A stretch of 49,534 nucleotides of DNA. It comes from Sedimentisphaerales bacterium. GTDB lineage: Bacteria > Planctomycetota > Phycisphaerae > Sedimentisphaerales > Anaerobacaceae. Where the stretch lies: the NCBI GenBank assembly GCA_016932095.1, contig JAFGDN010000021.1, positions 1 through 49,534 on the forward strand, given 5' to 3'. Under the pieces are notes generated by a model. That model saw nothing but the letters and a program-made list of their open reading frames with translations. It did not search any database and had not been told where the DNA came from. The first letter of the stretch is position 1. Each line of letters starts with the position of its first letter. Position numbers and translations under genes: made by a program. This document shows, one piece after another, positions 16,692-25,504 of the stretch.

Positions 16692-17056
16692 CCTTTTAGC
16701 TTCCTTATCTGAGTAATGTCGAATGTGCCGTACTTTTCGTAAGTCCTTATGCAAATAGATATCAACAGGGCCAGAGTGCCCAGACCAATTACTATAGAGG
16801 TCAAAACAAGCGCCTGCGGCAGCGGGTCAACAGCGGCGTTCAGAAAGCCGGCTGTAACCCGGCCGGTCGCCGGGTCATAACAGGTCTTGTCAACTATCGG
16901 CGCAGCGCCGTTTACCCTGAAGCCGAGCATAATAAGGAACAGGTTGACGGCGTATTCCATCACCGCCAGGCCAATCACTATCTTGACCATATTCTTCTTG
17001 ACGACCGCACAATACAGGCCAATCATAAACAACAAAAAGCACATCGCGTAAGGCAT
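16688..17056 (-). CDS. mnhC: Mrp/Mnh antiporter subunit C (MbhG/NuoK-like)
   Basis: A 122-residue, three-helix NuoK-like subunit: GLYCAVVKKNMVKIVIGLAV, then VDPLPQALVLTSIVIGLG, the usual C-subunit signature (DPxPQALVLTAIVIG). The ATG at 17056 has AAGGAG eight bases upstream; a GTG nine bases earlier is inside that site and is less likely. Confidence 0.9.
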   Translation of the reverse strand: MPYAMCFLLFMIGLYCAVVKKNMVKIVIGLAVMEYAVNLFLIMLGFRVNGAAPIVDKTCYDPATGRVTAGFLNAAVDPLPQALVLTSIVIGLGTLALLISICIRTYEKYGTFDITQIRKLKG

Positions 17057-17074
17057 CGGTTCCACTCCTTTTTG

Positions 17075-17554
17075 TCACATAAGCTCTCTTGCAGACCCTT
17101 TACATCTAAAATCGTTGCAGAAAACCGAAAGAGCAAAAATAACTAAAAACAACGACGCACCAACCTTCAGGCCGATGGCGATATTACAAAGGGGTATGAT
17201 GCCGGCGCTGACGAGCTTAAACTCGGTTGCCCTGTCCGCCAGATACTGCTGATGAATGAAATTCCAGAAGAAAGAGGCGGCCCCGTAGAACATTCCGACC
17301 AGCGCTATGGCGACAAACATCAGGGCGCCGACACAGTCGAGCCGGGAGGAGGCGGTCAGGGAGAGATTCTTCTCGACAAATTCCCTGCCGAAGGCCAGCA
17401 TCAGCAGAACATACGAGGAGGCGATAATAACGCCCCCCGCAAAGCCGCCGCCGGGAGTAAGATGCCCGAAAAGAACAATATATATTCCGAAAAGGAAAAT
17501 CAGCAACTTGACCCAGCTGCTGATGGTCTTTACTATAATGGTCATTCCCTTCAT
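17075..17554 (-). CDS. mnhB: Mrp/Mnh antiporter subunit B (MbhF-like)
   Basis: A 159-residue protein with four helices. FGHLTPGGGFAGGVIIASSYVL is the MnhB signature (HxxPGGGFxGG). The start at 17554 overlaps the preceding TGA as ATGA and has GGAGG upstream. Confidence 0.9.
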   Translation of the reverse strand: MKGMTIIVKTISSWVKLLIFLFGIYIVLFGHLTPGGGFAGGVIIASSYVLLMLAFGREFVEKNLSLTASSRLDCVGALMFVAIALVGMFYGAASFFWNFIHQQYLADRATEFKLVSAGIIPLCNIAIGLKVGASLFLVIFALSVFCNDFRCKGSARELM

Positions 17555-18102
17555 CCGTTTCTGTCCTCCAGAGATTTTCTGCATTTACTCCTGAGCATCA
17601 CGGTTGCGCCGATGATGGAGGTGAACAGGACCGTTGCCTCGCCGAGAGTGTCGTAGCCGCGATAATCGAGAATAATCGCTGCGACGATATTGGCCGCCCC
17701 CGTTTTCTGCAGCCCCTCGGCGATATATGTCCGGGAAGCTGCGTCCGGCACCTGGCTGAACACGGGCGTTCCAAACGGAGGCAGGTTCCCGAGGACCCTT
17801 ACACCGGCAAGGAAGATTACGAGCATAATCACTATGGAGACAACCAGCCCGAAGAACTCCCTATCGCCGCTGATGAAAGTCAGGTCTCTGGCTATCGTAG
17901 CGCGTATCAGAATTATCAAGCCAAGGACCTCGACCACAATCTGTGTAATGGCAATGTCCGGGGCCCGCAGGAAGAGAAACATAATCGAACCGCCGACACC
18001 GACCGCCCCGACGCAAATGACCGAGCTCAAAAGGTCGTCTGTTTCCACCGCAATAATGGCGGCGATTAACATAAACACAAGCAGAACATAGAATATAACC
18101 AT
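17551..18102 (-). CDS. MrpA C-terminal-like subunit (MbhD+MbhE fusion, DUF4040)
   Basis: A 183-residue membrane protein matching the C-terminal part of MrpA: five or six helices, APDIAITQIVVEVLGL (the DUF4040/MbhD motif with PDxAxTQ and a Glu) followed by an MbhE-like part, NIVAAIILDYRGYDTLGEAT (residues ~142-161). In archaeal hydrogenases these are two genes, mbhD and mbhE; here they are one. The start at 18102 has GAGG five bases away. Confidence 0.88.
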   Translation of the reverse strand: MVIFYVLLVFMLIAAIIAVETDDLLSSVICVGAVGVGGSIMFLFLRAPDIAITQIVVEVLGLIILIRATIARDLTFISGDREFFGLVVSIVIMLVIFLAGVRVLGNLPPFGTPVFSQVPDAASRTYIAEGLQKTGAANIVAAIILDYRGYDTLGEATVLFTSIIGATVMLRSKCRKSLEDRNG

Positions 18103-18109
18103 ATATACC

Positions 18110-19969
18110 TCACCAGATTCTGCAGACCACAAACAAAATTATCAACAGCCCCAGTGTTACCCAGGTCAGATACATCGGCAGGATGCCGCAATGAAGCCAT
18201 CTGAGAAAGCCCGTGAACGCCAGACCGAGCCGGCCGCCCTGGTCATAAAGGTCGAACCAGCCCTTTTCCTGTGAATCATACATTTGCCGCAAGCCGCCCA
18301 TTGACGAGACCGTTTTATAGAAATGCGTTCCAGGGATAATCATCTGCTCGTTGGGAAGGACCTCGCCGCAGGTCCAGGTGGGAACGGCGCGCGCCTTCGA
18401 CGCAATTTTAGCCACAGCCAGAATGAGCAGGCCGATGACTATACCTGCGACAATCAGGACGGTCGCAAGCCCCGACTGCCAGGTTCCAATCGCAACTGTG
18501 CCCGGCTGAATGCCGAGCGCCGGATAGATAAAATTATCAAGCGGGACATAATAGAAAATCCCGAATAAAACACAAAGTGCAGCAAGGACAATCATCGGGA
18601 GCGTCTGCAATCCCGGCACCTCCCTTGCGCCGCTGAGGTTGTCAGGCAGCCGAGAAAGGAAAGCGGAGTGCAGAACCTTCACAAAGGAAGCGAGCGTCAG
18701 CGCGCTTCCGAACATCGCAAAGACAAGCCATACAGGCCAGAGTCCCGCAGCGAGGCCGGCCTGGCTGGAAGGCATCTGGATGACACCCTGATAAATCATC
18801 CATTTCGAGACAAATCCGTTGAAAGGCGGTATGCCGGAGATGCTCAAGGCGGCAATCAGGCAGGTTGCAAAGGTAAGCGGCATTTTCCTGCCAAGCCCGC
18901 CCAGCTTATCAAGCTCTGCCGTTCCCGCGGTCTGCTCGACCGCGCCGCCGCAGAGGAATAAGCAACTTTTATAAATGGCGTTGTTTAGCATATGAAACAG
19001 TCCGCCTGCGATACCGACCGGCGTCAGCGTTGCGATACCGAGAATCATATAGCCGACCTGGCTTATGGCGTGATACGAAAGCAGCTTCTTGAGATTGTGC
19101 TGAACCATCGCAACCATAACAGCAATGATAATCGTCGCCGCACCGATAACCGCCAGGACAACTTGTAACGCCGACGACTGCATCACGAACAGCTTGCGGA
19201 CGATTAGCACAAGCAGATATATGCCGAGCAATTTATCTATCGCCGCGGGTAAAAGCGCCATAACCGAAGTCGGCGCGTATTGGCCGCTCGTGGGAAGCCA
19301 CGTGTGCAGGGGCATAGCGCCTGCCTTTGTGACCGCGGCCAGCATCAAAAGCAGAAAGGCGATTATTGCGGGCGTCGTATTTGTTGCAACACTTATGGCT
19401 GAAATAGTGAATGAGCCGGACTGCACCCAAACCATTAGTATCCCGACGAGAAGCGCCGCATCGGAGGCCGCTATCATAGCGAAGCTCTTTGTCGCCGCGA
19501 AGTTCGAGAACCTGCCCCCCGTGGTGATAAGGATATAAAGCGATGCGGTAACAATTTCCCAGAAAATAAGCAGCAATAACAGGTTGTCCGACAACAAAAC
19601 GCCCGCGCTGCCGCCTATGGTCAGAAGAATTGCCCCGTAATATTCAGTAAAGCGTGTCTTAGCTGCGGCCATTGCCTTGAGCGAATATAACGTAATCAAT
19701 ACACCGAAGCCCATTGCGAATACAAGAATGAATTTGTTAAGCGGCTCGGCTGCAAATGACAGCGTTAAATCGACGCCTGTGAGCTTAAAGGCATACAATT
19801 CATAGCCGGCAGGCCCGACCCTGAATATCAAAATCGATAATACAAAAGACAACCCACAGACGACAATCGCCAGCAATTGCGACAACACCCGCCATCGGCC
19901 GGGTAAAAACAGCATTACAAAACCCACGGCCAAAGGTAAAAACACGGTTATGAACAGGCGGTTATCCAA
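18110..19969 (-). CDS. Second proton-translocating antiporter-type subunit (NuoL/HyfB-like)
   Basis: A 619-residue protein with about 14-16 membrane helices. Family marks: LLLIFWEIVTASLYIL (Glu), KAGAMPLHTWLPTSGQYAP (Lys and the PxHxWLP signature), KKLLSYHAISQVGYMILG (Lys) and a distal CGE near residue 538 as in HyfB/MbhH-type proteins. The C-terminal ~150 residues form an extra amphipathic and membrane section. The start is TTG at 19969 with GGAGG eight bases upstream. With MnhD it gives the complex two ion channels. Confidence 0.88.
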   Translation of the reverse strand: MDNRLFITVFLPLAVGFVMLFLPGRWRVLSQLLAIVVCGLSFVLSILIFRVGPAGYELYAFKLTGVDLTLSFAAEPLNKFILVFAMGFGVLITLYSLKAMAAAKTRFTEYYGAILLTIGGSAGVLLSDNLLLLLIFWEIVTASLYILITTGGRFSNFAATKSFAMIAASDAALLVGILMVWVQSGSFTISAISVATNTTPAIIAFLLLMLAAVTKAGAMPLHTWLPTSGQYAPTSVMALLPAAIDKLLGIYLLVLIVRKLFVMQSSALQVVLAVIGAATIIIAVMVAMVQHNLKKLLSYHAISQVGYMILGIATLTPVGIAGGLFHMLNNAIYKSCLFLCGGAVEQTAGTAELDKLGGLGRKMPLTFATCLIAALSISGIPPFNGFVSKWMIYQGVIQMPSSQAGLAAGLWPVWLVFAMFGSALTLASFVKVLHSAFLSRLPDNLSGAREVPGLQTLPMIVLAALCVLFGIFYYVPLDNFIYPALGIQPGTVAIGTWQSGLATVLIVAGIVIGLLILAVAKIASKARAVPTWTCGEVLPNEQMIIPGTHFYKTVSSMGGLRQMYDSQEKGWFDLYDQGGRLGLAFTGFLRWLHCGILPMYLTWVTLGLLIILFVVCRIW

Positions 19970-19987
19970 TTTTCTTACCTCCGTATC

Positions 19988-21685
19988 TCACAGTATCTCC
20001 TTCCTGATTTTTTCAGTTTTTTCACGGCTGAGTTTCAGCAGCGTTTCATAATCATGGAGGACTTTACCGCCGCGGTCTTTAACGACGGCCAATCGTTCCG
20101 TGCAACTGTAACAGGGGTCCACTGACGCAAGCGTAATTGTAACGTCCGCGATATTTCCGCCGAGACACGACGCCTTGAACGAAGGAACATTTACGTAGCT
20201 CGGCGCCCTCATCTTGTGTCGGACGGGCCTGTTGCCGCCGTCGCTGCGGACATAATGGAAGGTCTCGCCGCGCGGCGCTTCTGCGTGGCCGCAGCCCTCG
20301 CCTGCCGGTATCTGCTTGACCTCGATTGCCACCGGCCCTTTGGGCAGTTTGACAAGGGCTTCCTTGACTATTTTTATCGCCTCGAGCGTCTCCAGCAGCC
20401 GAACAACGGCCTTGGCGAACACGTCGCCTTCCGGCTGAGTAATAACGTTCCAGTTGAGCACACCATAAGCCGCATACGGTTCATCACGACGAACGTCAAT
20501 ATCGACGCCGCTTGCCCTGGCCGTGGGGCCTGTAACACAATAGTTTATTGCATCTTCTTTCTTCAGGATACCAATGCCCTTCAAACGGACGTGCAGCACA
20601 GGGTCATCCAGCACCGCCTTGGTGAGCATCACCATCTTCTTTTCGATTTTGTCCATCTCGGCGATAATCTTCGGCTTAAGCTCGTCGGGGATATCCTCAC
20701 GGCAGCCGCCTATCCTGACGTTGCCGTAGTTGTTTCTGTTGCCGGTAATTTCTTCTAACAAATCGAGCACCGGCTCGCGGTATTTCCACGCCCACATAAA
20801 GACGGTATCGTAACCGATGAAGTGTCCCGCCAGCCCGACCCAGAGAATATGGCTGTGGATTCGTTCCAGCTCGTTGATGATTGTTCGGACGTAGAGCGCC
20901 CTGTCAGGCGGCGTTATGCCTGCGAACTCCTCAACCGCCTGCACGTAGGCAAGCGGATGCGACGCCGAACAGATACCGCATATTCGTGATACCAGAAACG
21001 GCACCTGGTCGAATTGAAGGGTCTCGGCTATTTTCTCCATTCCGCGATGGTTGTAAGATATTCTCATATCAATATCGGTTACGATTTCACCATCGACAGC
21101 GAGCTGGAAAAGCTCCATTTCCTCCTGCAGCGGATGAAACGGTCCGACCGGAAGAACGGGCTTCGACAATTGGACGGTTCGTCGGGCCGGTGATTGCGAC
21201 TGGACGGTTGGACGGCGGGATGGCTCGCCGTCAGGCCGTTCTGCCGGCTTTTTCGCATCTTTCCTCAATGGATAAACGCCCACCGGCCAGTCGTCGGACA
21301 AAATCAGCCGGCGCATATCAGGGTGATTCCTGAACTCTATTCCCATCAGGTCGTGCATTTCTCTTTCAATCCACTCTGCGCCTGGCAAAAACGGCGCGAT
21401 GGACTCAATTGCAGGGTTTTCGCGGTCGCGAATCAAGGCCTTTAGCGTAACCATACAGCCGATTTCATCATACGCATAATGATAGAGAACCTCAAAGTAA
21501 TCATCAGAGTCAATGACTGTAGCAATCACAAACCTTAAGGGCACTTCTTCGAACAAAAACTTGTTGACGGCATAGGCGTTTTCGGATTCGCACGAAAGCC
21601 ATATCCTGTTGTCCGGCTTCTGCTCAATTGCTGTGAGCTTATCCCTTATCTCGGATATTCTCGTATTTAACTGCTGCTGATTCAT
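19988..21685 (-). CDS. Group 4 [NiFe] hydrogenase large subunit fused to a NuoC-like domain (HycE/HyfG-like)
   Basis: A 565-residue catalytic subunit. Residues 1-~145 are NuoC-like (WIEREMHDLMGIEF), followed by a variable linker rich in Arg/Pro/Ser, then the NuoD-like catalytic part. The L1 motif RICGICSASH (Arg234-His243) and L2 DPCYSC (523-528) hold the NiFe site. After DPCYSCTER a 34-residue basic tail remains, as in E. coli HycE, and is the expected substrate of the HycI protease. It reduces protons or oxidises H2 on the cytoplasmic side of the membrane complex. Confidence 0.95.
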   Translation of the reverse strand: MNQQQLNTRISEIRDKLTAIEQKPDNRIWLSCESENAYAVNKFLFEEVPLRFVIATVIDSDDYFEVLYHYAYDEIGCMVTLKALIRDRENPAIESIAPFLPGAEWIEREMHDLMGIEFRNHPDMRRLILSDDWPVGVYPLRKDAKKPAERPDGEPSRRPTVQSQSPARRTVQLSKPVLPVGPFHPLQEEMELFQLAVDGEIVTDIDMRISYNHRGMEKIAETLQFDQVPFLVSRICGICSASHPLAYVQAVEEFAGITPPDRALYVRTIINELERIHSHILWVGLAGHFIGYDTVFMWAWKYREPVLDLLEEITGNRNNYGNVRIGGCREDIPDELKPKIIAEMDKIEKKMVMLTKAVLDDPVLHVRLKGIGILKKEDAINYCVTGPTARASGVDIDVRRDEPYAAYGVLNWNVITQPEGDVFAKAVVRLLETLEAIKIVKEALVKLPKGPVAIEVKQIPAGEGCGHAEAPRGETFHYVRSDGGNRPVRHKMRAPSYVNVPSFKASCLGGNIADVTITLASVDPCYSCTERLAVVKDRGGKVLHDYETLLKLSREKTEKIRKEIL

Positions 21686-21697
21686 ATTTATATCCCG

Positions 21698-22129
21698 TTA
21701 TATAGCCGCCAGTGCTTTTACCACTCCGGATATAATAGCTTCCGGCTTTGGCGGGCAGCCGGGCACATACGCAATAATGGCGTCGGGGTCAATTTCCCTG
21801 ATTATTTTATCTACCGGCCCGACCATATGATAGCCGGTAGTGAATATTCCTTTACCACAGGCACAGGCGCCGATTGCAAAGACAACACACGGTTTGGGGG
21901 TCTGGCGATACACTTCTCGCAGACGAGGGGCTGCCTGGGCGGTTACTCCGCCTGTAACAAGCAGCGCATCAGCGTGCCGGGGGGAACCCACAAGCTTTAT
22001 CCCGAAACGCTCGACGTCAAATCGCGGCGTGAGCAGGTCAACGATTTCGATGTCGCAGTTGTTGCACGCGCCGGTGTTGACGTGAAACACCCACGGTGAT
22101 TTCTTGACTGCCTTTGTGCTCAAACCCAT
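21698..22129 (-). CDS. Group 4 [NiFe] hydrogenase small subunit (NuoB/HyfI/EchC-like)
   Basis: A 143-residue subunit binding the proximal [4Fe-4S] cluster: GACNNCD (two Cys near residue 20), GACACG (Cys near 96) and PGCPPKPE (Cys near 126). This is the NuoB-type ligand pattern. It passes electrons to the NiFe site. The ATG at 22129 has GAGG seven bases upstream; a TTG two codons earlier is inside the spacer. Confidence 0.93.
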   Translation of the reverse strand: MGLSTKAVKKSPWVFHVNTGACNNCDIEIVDLLTPRFDVERFGIKLVGSPRHADALLVTGGVTAQAAPRLREVYRQTPKPCVVFAIGACACGKGIFTTGYHMVGPVDKIIREIDPDAIIAYVPGCPPKPEAIISGVVKALAAI

Positions 22130-22138
22130 AATCAATCC

Positions 22139-23083
22139 TCACAGCCAGCCGATGTCGTATATATTCCCAATCGTCGCCAGCGCAATCGCCGTAACCAAAA
22201 CCAAGCCGCACCCAATCCAGAAAAATCTCATTGCCTGGTCGATTCGCACCCGCGGATTGGTATTCTTTATAAGAATTATAAGAACAAGAACCCCAACGTA
22301 CTTGAGCAGACCGATTGTTATGCCGGCCGGCGTGGTCCCAAAGCCGCCCAGATATACCACCACCAAAAACATCGGCAGTGCAACGAGCATCATCGCGCTG
22401 GTCAGATTCCACAATGCCAACAGCCCCCCCGAATACTCCATCAAAACGCCGCTGCCTAATTCGGTTTCCGCCTCAGCCATATCAAAAGGAACGTAACCAA
22501 TTTTTGCGTGAATACAGAGCAAACTAACCAAAAAGGCGACAGCGCCGGATATACTTGCAACCGGCGTCGTTTCCGCGATTGCCGCCAGGCCGAGGGCGCC
22601 GCCTGACTTTATAATCACAACGATAAACGCAAGAACCAGCGGCAGTTCATAACCCATCACCAGCTTCATTTCGCGAGCCGTGCCGACCGCCGCGTGCGGA
22701 CTTGCGCTTGCACTGGAGCCGAGAATCAACGCCAGCGACGGCAAAACCATCAGGTAAATAGCCACAATAACATCCCCCACAAAGGTTTTCTGCGGCCAGA
22801 ACGCGGCAACGCCGAGAAGCGTCGAGAGCAACAGCACCCCGGCCAGGCCAACCAATGGGGCTCCTATGAATACCCACTTATTGGCCTCCTGCGGAATCAA
22901 AACTTCCTTTGATAACAGCTTCCTGACGTCCCAGAACGGCTGCAAGAACGGAGGACCTACGCGATACTGAACCAAAGCGCTGACTTTGCGAACAATCCAG
23001 GCCGCAAGCAACCCGAGGACGGCGGTAAAGACAAATCCCGGAAACACTAAAATCCAGAACAGGACTTGCATTTCGTTATTCAT
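22139..23083 (-). CDS. Hydrogenase membrane anchor subunit (NuoH/HyfC/MbhM-like)
   Basis: A 314-residue protein of eight helices linking the catalytic arm to the ion-pumping part. Family marks: RKVSALVQYRVGPPFLQPF (residues ~32-50) and YVPFDMAEAETELGSGVLMEYSG, the NuoH signature with its acidic loop. The ATG overlaps the preceding stop as ATGA. Confidence 0.93.
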   Translation of the reverse strand: MNNEMQVLFWILVFPGFVFTAVLGLLAAWIVRKVSALVQYRVGPPFLQPFWDVRKLLSKEVLIPQEANKWVFIGAPLVGLAGVLLLSTLLGVAAFWPQKTFVGDVIVAIYLMVLPSLALILGSSASASPHAAVGTAREMKLVMGYELPLVLAFIVVIIKSGGALGLAAIAETTPVASISGAVAFLVSLLCIHAKIGYVPFDMAEAETELGSGVLMEYSGGLLALWNLTSAMMLVALPMFLVVVYLGGFGTTPAGITIGLLKYVGVLVLIILIKNTNPRVRIDQAMRFFWIGCGLVLVTAIALATIGNIYDIGWL

Positions 23084-23628
23084 CGCTTAATGCCTTTCTG
23101 CCACGGTTTTCCGCCTGTCTTTTCGCCCAAAAACGGCTCCCAGAGCTGTCCGCCTTTGACGCGGACGACAATATCGTCAAAGACCTCAATCATATCGGTT
23201 TGTTTGGCGGGTTCGACTTCTGCGTATTCAATAGCGCCCTCGCCCGTGCGGACGCAAAGGGGCTTTTCTCCGTTATTCAGCCGGCCCCTGCACAGGTCGC
23301 AGACGCTGCTCGGAAACAGTATCAAATCGTTATAAACCGTCCCGAATGGACACGCAATCGCACAGGAGCCGCAGCCGGTGCAAAGCATATTCGCTCGGCT
23401 GAGAATCCCCTCATCGTCCGGGTTTTTCTTCACCTTCTCAAGCGCGTTGCGAGGACAAGCCGCTATACAGGGCGCCTCCTTGCAACGCCGGCAAATCAAT
23501 GCGAACCGAATCATCTCGAGCAGCGAATCGAAACCGCGGTTGTCAGGATGCTTATTGTATGAGCAAAGCACCGCGGACTGCTGTTGTGGTCTGCACTTAC
23601 CAAGGTCTATTATCAGTTTTTCCGCCAT
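23080..23628 (-). CDS. HycB/CooF-like polyferredoxin subunit
   Basis: A 182-residue protein with clustered Cys: CRRCKEAPCIAACP (residues ~47-60), CTGCGSCAIACP (~83-94) and CDLC...C in the last third. This is the 16-Cys-type electron-transfer subunit of formate hydrogenlyase and CO-dependent hydrogenases, here with fewer N-terminal Cys than usual. It probably bridges the AsrAB-like module and the hydrogenase. The ribosome site is weak; it starts 10 bases after the upstream stop. Confidence 0.85.
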   Translation of the reverse strand: MAEKLIIDLGKCRPQQQSAVLCSYNKHPDNRGFDSLLEMIRFALICRRCKEAPCIAACPRNALEKVKKNPDDEGILSRANMLCTGCGSCAIACPFGTVYNDLILFPSSVCDLCRGRLNNGEKPLCVRTGEGAIEYAEVEPAKQTDMIEVFDDIVVRVKGGQLWEPFLGEKTGGKPWQKGIKR

Positions 23629-23638
23629 ATCTTACGAA

Positions 23639-24460
23639 TCAATCCCAGATTTTCGGATACTTCCTTATCTGTTCGTATGTAAACACGGGGCCGTCCTTGC
23701 AAACGTAGTATTTTCCCAGCATACAATGGCCGCACTTGCCGATTCCGCAGCTCATATTCTTTTCCATCGAAAGGTAGATAGTGTCGGGGGCAAATTTGAA
23801 TTCGAGCAGCTTGATTGTCGCATATTTCATCATAATCGGCGGCCCGCATACTATCGCAACGGCGTTTTTCACGTCCACGTCGTTGGCGTTGAGAATTGTC
23901 GTTACAACCCCCACATTCCCTGTCCACTGGCCGTCGCCTTTGTCAACAGTCAATTTTATGTCAACGCCGTTAATTTTCTGCCAGGGGCCGAACAACGCCT
24001 TTTTGTAAATAAAATCATCCGGCGTCCGTGCGCCGAATCGACAAACAACCTTCTTGAAATCCTTTATCCTGTCCACAAGCGTCAGGAACAGCGACCGAAT
24101 CGGCGCCAGCCCCACGCCGCCTCCGACGATATAAATTTCCTTTCCGGCAAAGCCGTTGACCGGATAGCCGTTTCCAAAAGGCCCGCGTATCCCGACCATT
24201 TGGCCGGGCGAACACTCGTGCAGCAGGCCGGTTACCCGCCCCGCCTTCATAATTGTAATTTCCATCTGTTCTGTCTGCTTCGGCGACGATGAGGGCGTGA
24301 AAGGCGCCTCGCCAACGCCGGGCAGGGTCAGCTCTATGAACTGGCCCGTCGCGAACTTGAACGGGCTTTCGGCTTCAACGACAAAACTTTTTATCGTCGG
24401 CGACTCGTCAATAATATCAATTATCCGGCCGCTTATGGGCTGGTAAAGATTTCCGTTCAT
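23639..24460 (-). CDS. AsrB/HydG-like flavoprotein (FAD- and NAD(P)-binding, [2Fe-2S])
   Basis: A 273-residue ferredoxin-NADP reductase-type protein, the gamma subunit kind found in archaeal sulfhydrogenase and anaerobic sulfite reductase. The FAD domain is ~1-105 (GQFIELTLPGVGEAPF), the nucleotide-binding domain has VGGGVGLAPIRSL (~110-123) and CGPPIMM, and the C-terminal cluster site is CGIGKCGHC plus YVC. It would oxidise or reduce NAD(P)H. The ATG overlaps the upstream stop as ATGA. Confidence 0.88.
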   Translation of the reverse strand: MNGNLYQPISGRIIDIIDESPTIKSFVVEAESPFKFATGQFIELTLPGVGEAPFTPSSSPKQTEQMEITIMKAGRVTGLLHECSPGQMVGIRGPFGNGYPVNGFAGKEIYIVGGGVGLAPIRSLFLTLVDRIKDFKKVVCRFGARTPDDFIYKKALFGPWQKINGVDIKLTVDKGDGQWTGNVGVVTTILNANDVDVKNAVAIVCGPPIMMKYATIKLLEFKFAPDTIYLSMEKNMSCGIGKCGHCMLGKYYVCKDGPVFTYEQIRKYPKIWD

Positions 24461-25503
24461 TTGGCCCTTTCCGTCTTTTGTAACCTTGCTTCTTCGCCGA
24501 GCTTTTTCAACACCTGCCGCAGGTCTATGCCGCCGGCGTCCGCGTCAATGCACCTGCCGCAGCCGACGCACATATTCACGCCGTAACGCTCGAGAAAATA
24601 GACAAACTTGTGCATCAGACGATGCTTCATCCTCTCGCCCAGGACCTTGTTGGGATTGGCGCCGCCTGCAACCATTGCGTATCCGAATCTCATACAACTG
24701 TCCCAGATTTTCATCTTTGTAAAGTAATCCTGTTGTTTGCCGTCATATAAATAAAAACAATGGCAGGTCGGGCAAACGCGGGTGCAGGCCTGACATTCAA
24801 TGCAGTCCTTCGCGAGCTGGGCAAAAATTTCCGAATCCTGTGTTCGCTCCAATATCCGCTGCAGGGGTTCTGAAGGAATGAACTCTGCGCTTTGCCGTTC
24901 GAGCTGCTGCTGCACCGCCGCCCTGTTCGCGTCTCTTTCCTCCAGCAGCGCCGCCGGAACGTCCGCGAACAATCCGCTGTTTCGCTCGACAAATTCATGC
25001 CCTTTCCGCGAGCCGATATCAACAATAAAGCCGCCTTTTATAGGCGAGATGTTAAGGTCGAATCCCTTTTCGGTAAAACCCTTCCCTTCGAATAGCGCGC
25101 AAAAGCAGGTTTGGGCGGGCTCGGTGCAGTCCGACGAGACGATGAACATTTTTTCCCGTCTCGCCACATACAGGGCATCCTTGAAGTCATCTTCTGCGAA
25201 GACCTTGTCGAGAATCGCAATTGACCGCACGTCGCAGTCCTTTAACCCGACCACGGCAAATGCTTTCAAGGCCGGAACTTGCGCCTGTGTCTGCATCGTT
25301 GCGGCCGTTTCACGCAGCGGAAACAAAAACTCCTTGACGGGTGTGCAGGTGCGAACGGCGTTAAACTCAACCGCAGGGCTGCTCCCGGGGTCGTATTTTG
25401 TGAAAACGAGGTGTTTGGACGCCTTTGCTGGAACGTAAACGTCCATCTTTTCCGCCAGTGCATCAAGCAATGTTTTTAACTTGCTTACAAAAACCGCGTC
25501 CAT
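24457..25503 (-). CDS. AsrA/HydB-like iron-sulfur protein (4Fe-4S dicluster)
   Basis: A 348-residue protein of the anaerobic sulfite reductase subunit A / sulfhydrogenase beta family. The N-terminal half has the family stretch SSDCTEPAQTCFC. One complete ferredoxin motif is CIECQACTRVCP (~237-248). The second, CVGCGRCIDADAGG near residue 315, lacks the fourth Cys of the usual CVGCGRCxxxCP. It starts 1 base after the rex stop with GGAG upstream, so it is co-translated with the regulator. Confidence 0.87.
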   Translation of the reverse strand: MDAVFVSKLKTLLDALAEKMDVYVPAKASKHLVFTKYDPGSSPAVEFNAVRTCTPVKEFLFPLRETAATMQTQAQVPALKAFAVVGLKDCDVRSIAILDKVFAEDDFKDALYVARREKMFIVSSDCTEPAQTCFCALFEGKGFTEKGFDLNISPIKGGFIVDIGSRKGHEFVERNSGLFADVPAALLEERDANRAAVQQQLERQSAEFIPSEPLQRILERTQDSEIFAQLAKDCIECQACTRVCPTCHCFYLYDGKQQDYFTKMKIWDSCMRFGYAMVAGGANPNKVLGERMKHRLMHKFVYFLERYGVNMCVGCGRCIDADAGGIDLRQVLKKLGEEARLQKTERAK

Positions 25504-25504
25504 A

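Noticed and set aside
21900-22100. Small hydrogenase subunit truncated
   Set aside because: At 143 residues it lacks the C-terminal part of uptake hydrogenase small subunits, but this is normal for group 4 NuoB-like subunits.
23378-24292. 304-codon open frame on the plus strand
   Set aside because: It is antisense to the AsrB-like and HycB-like genes, whose motifs are clear; it is a shadow of GC-rich codon use.
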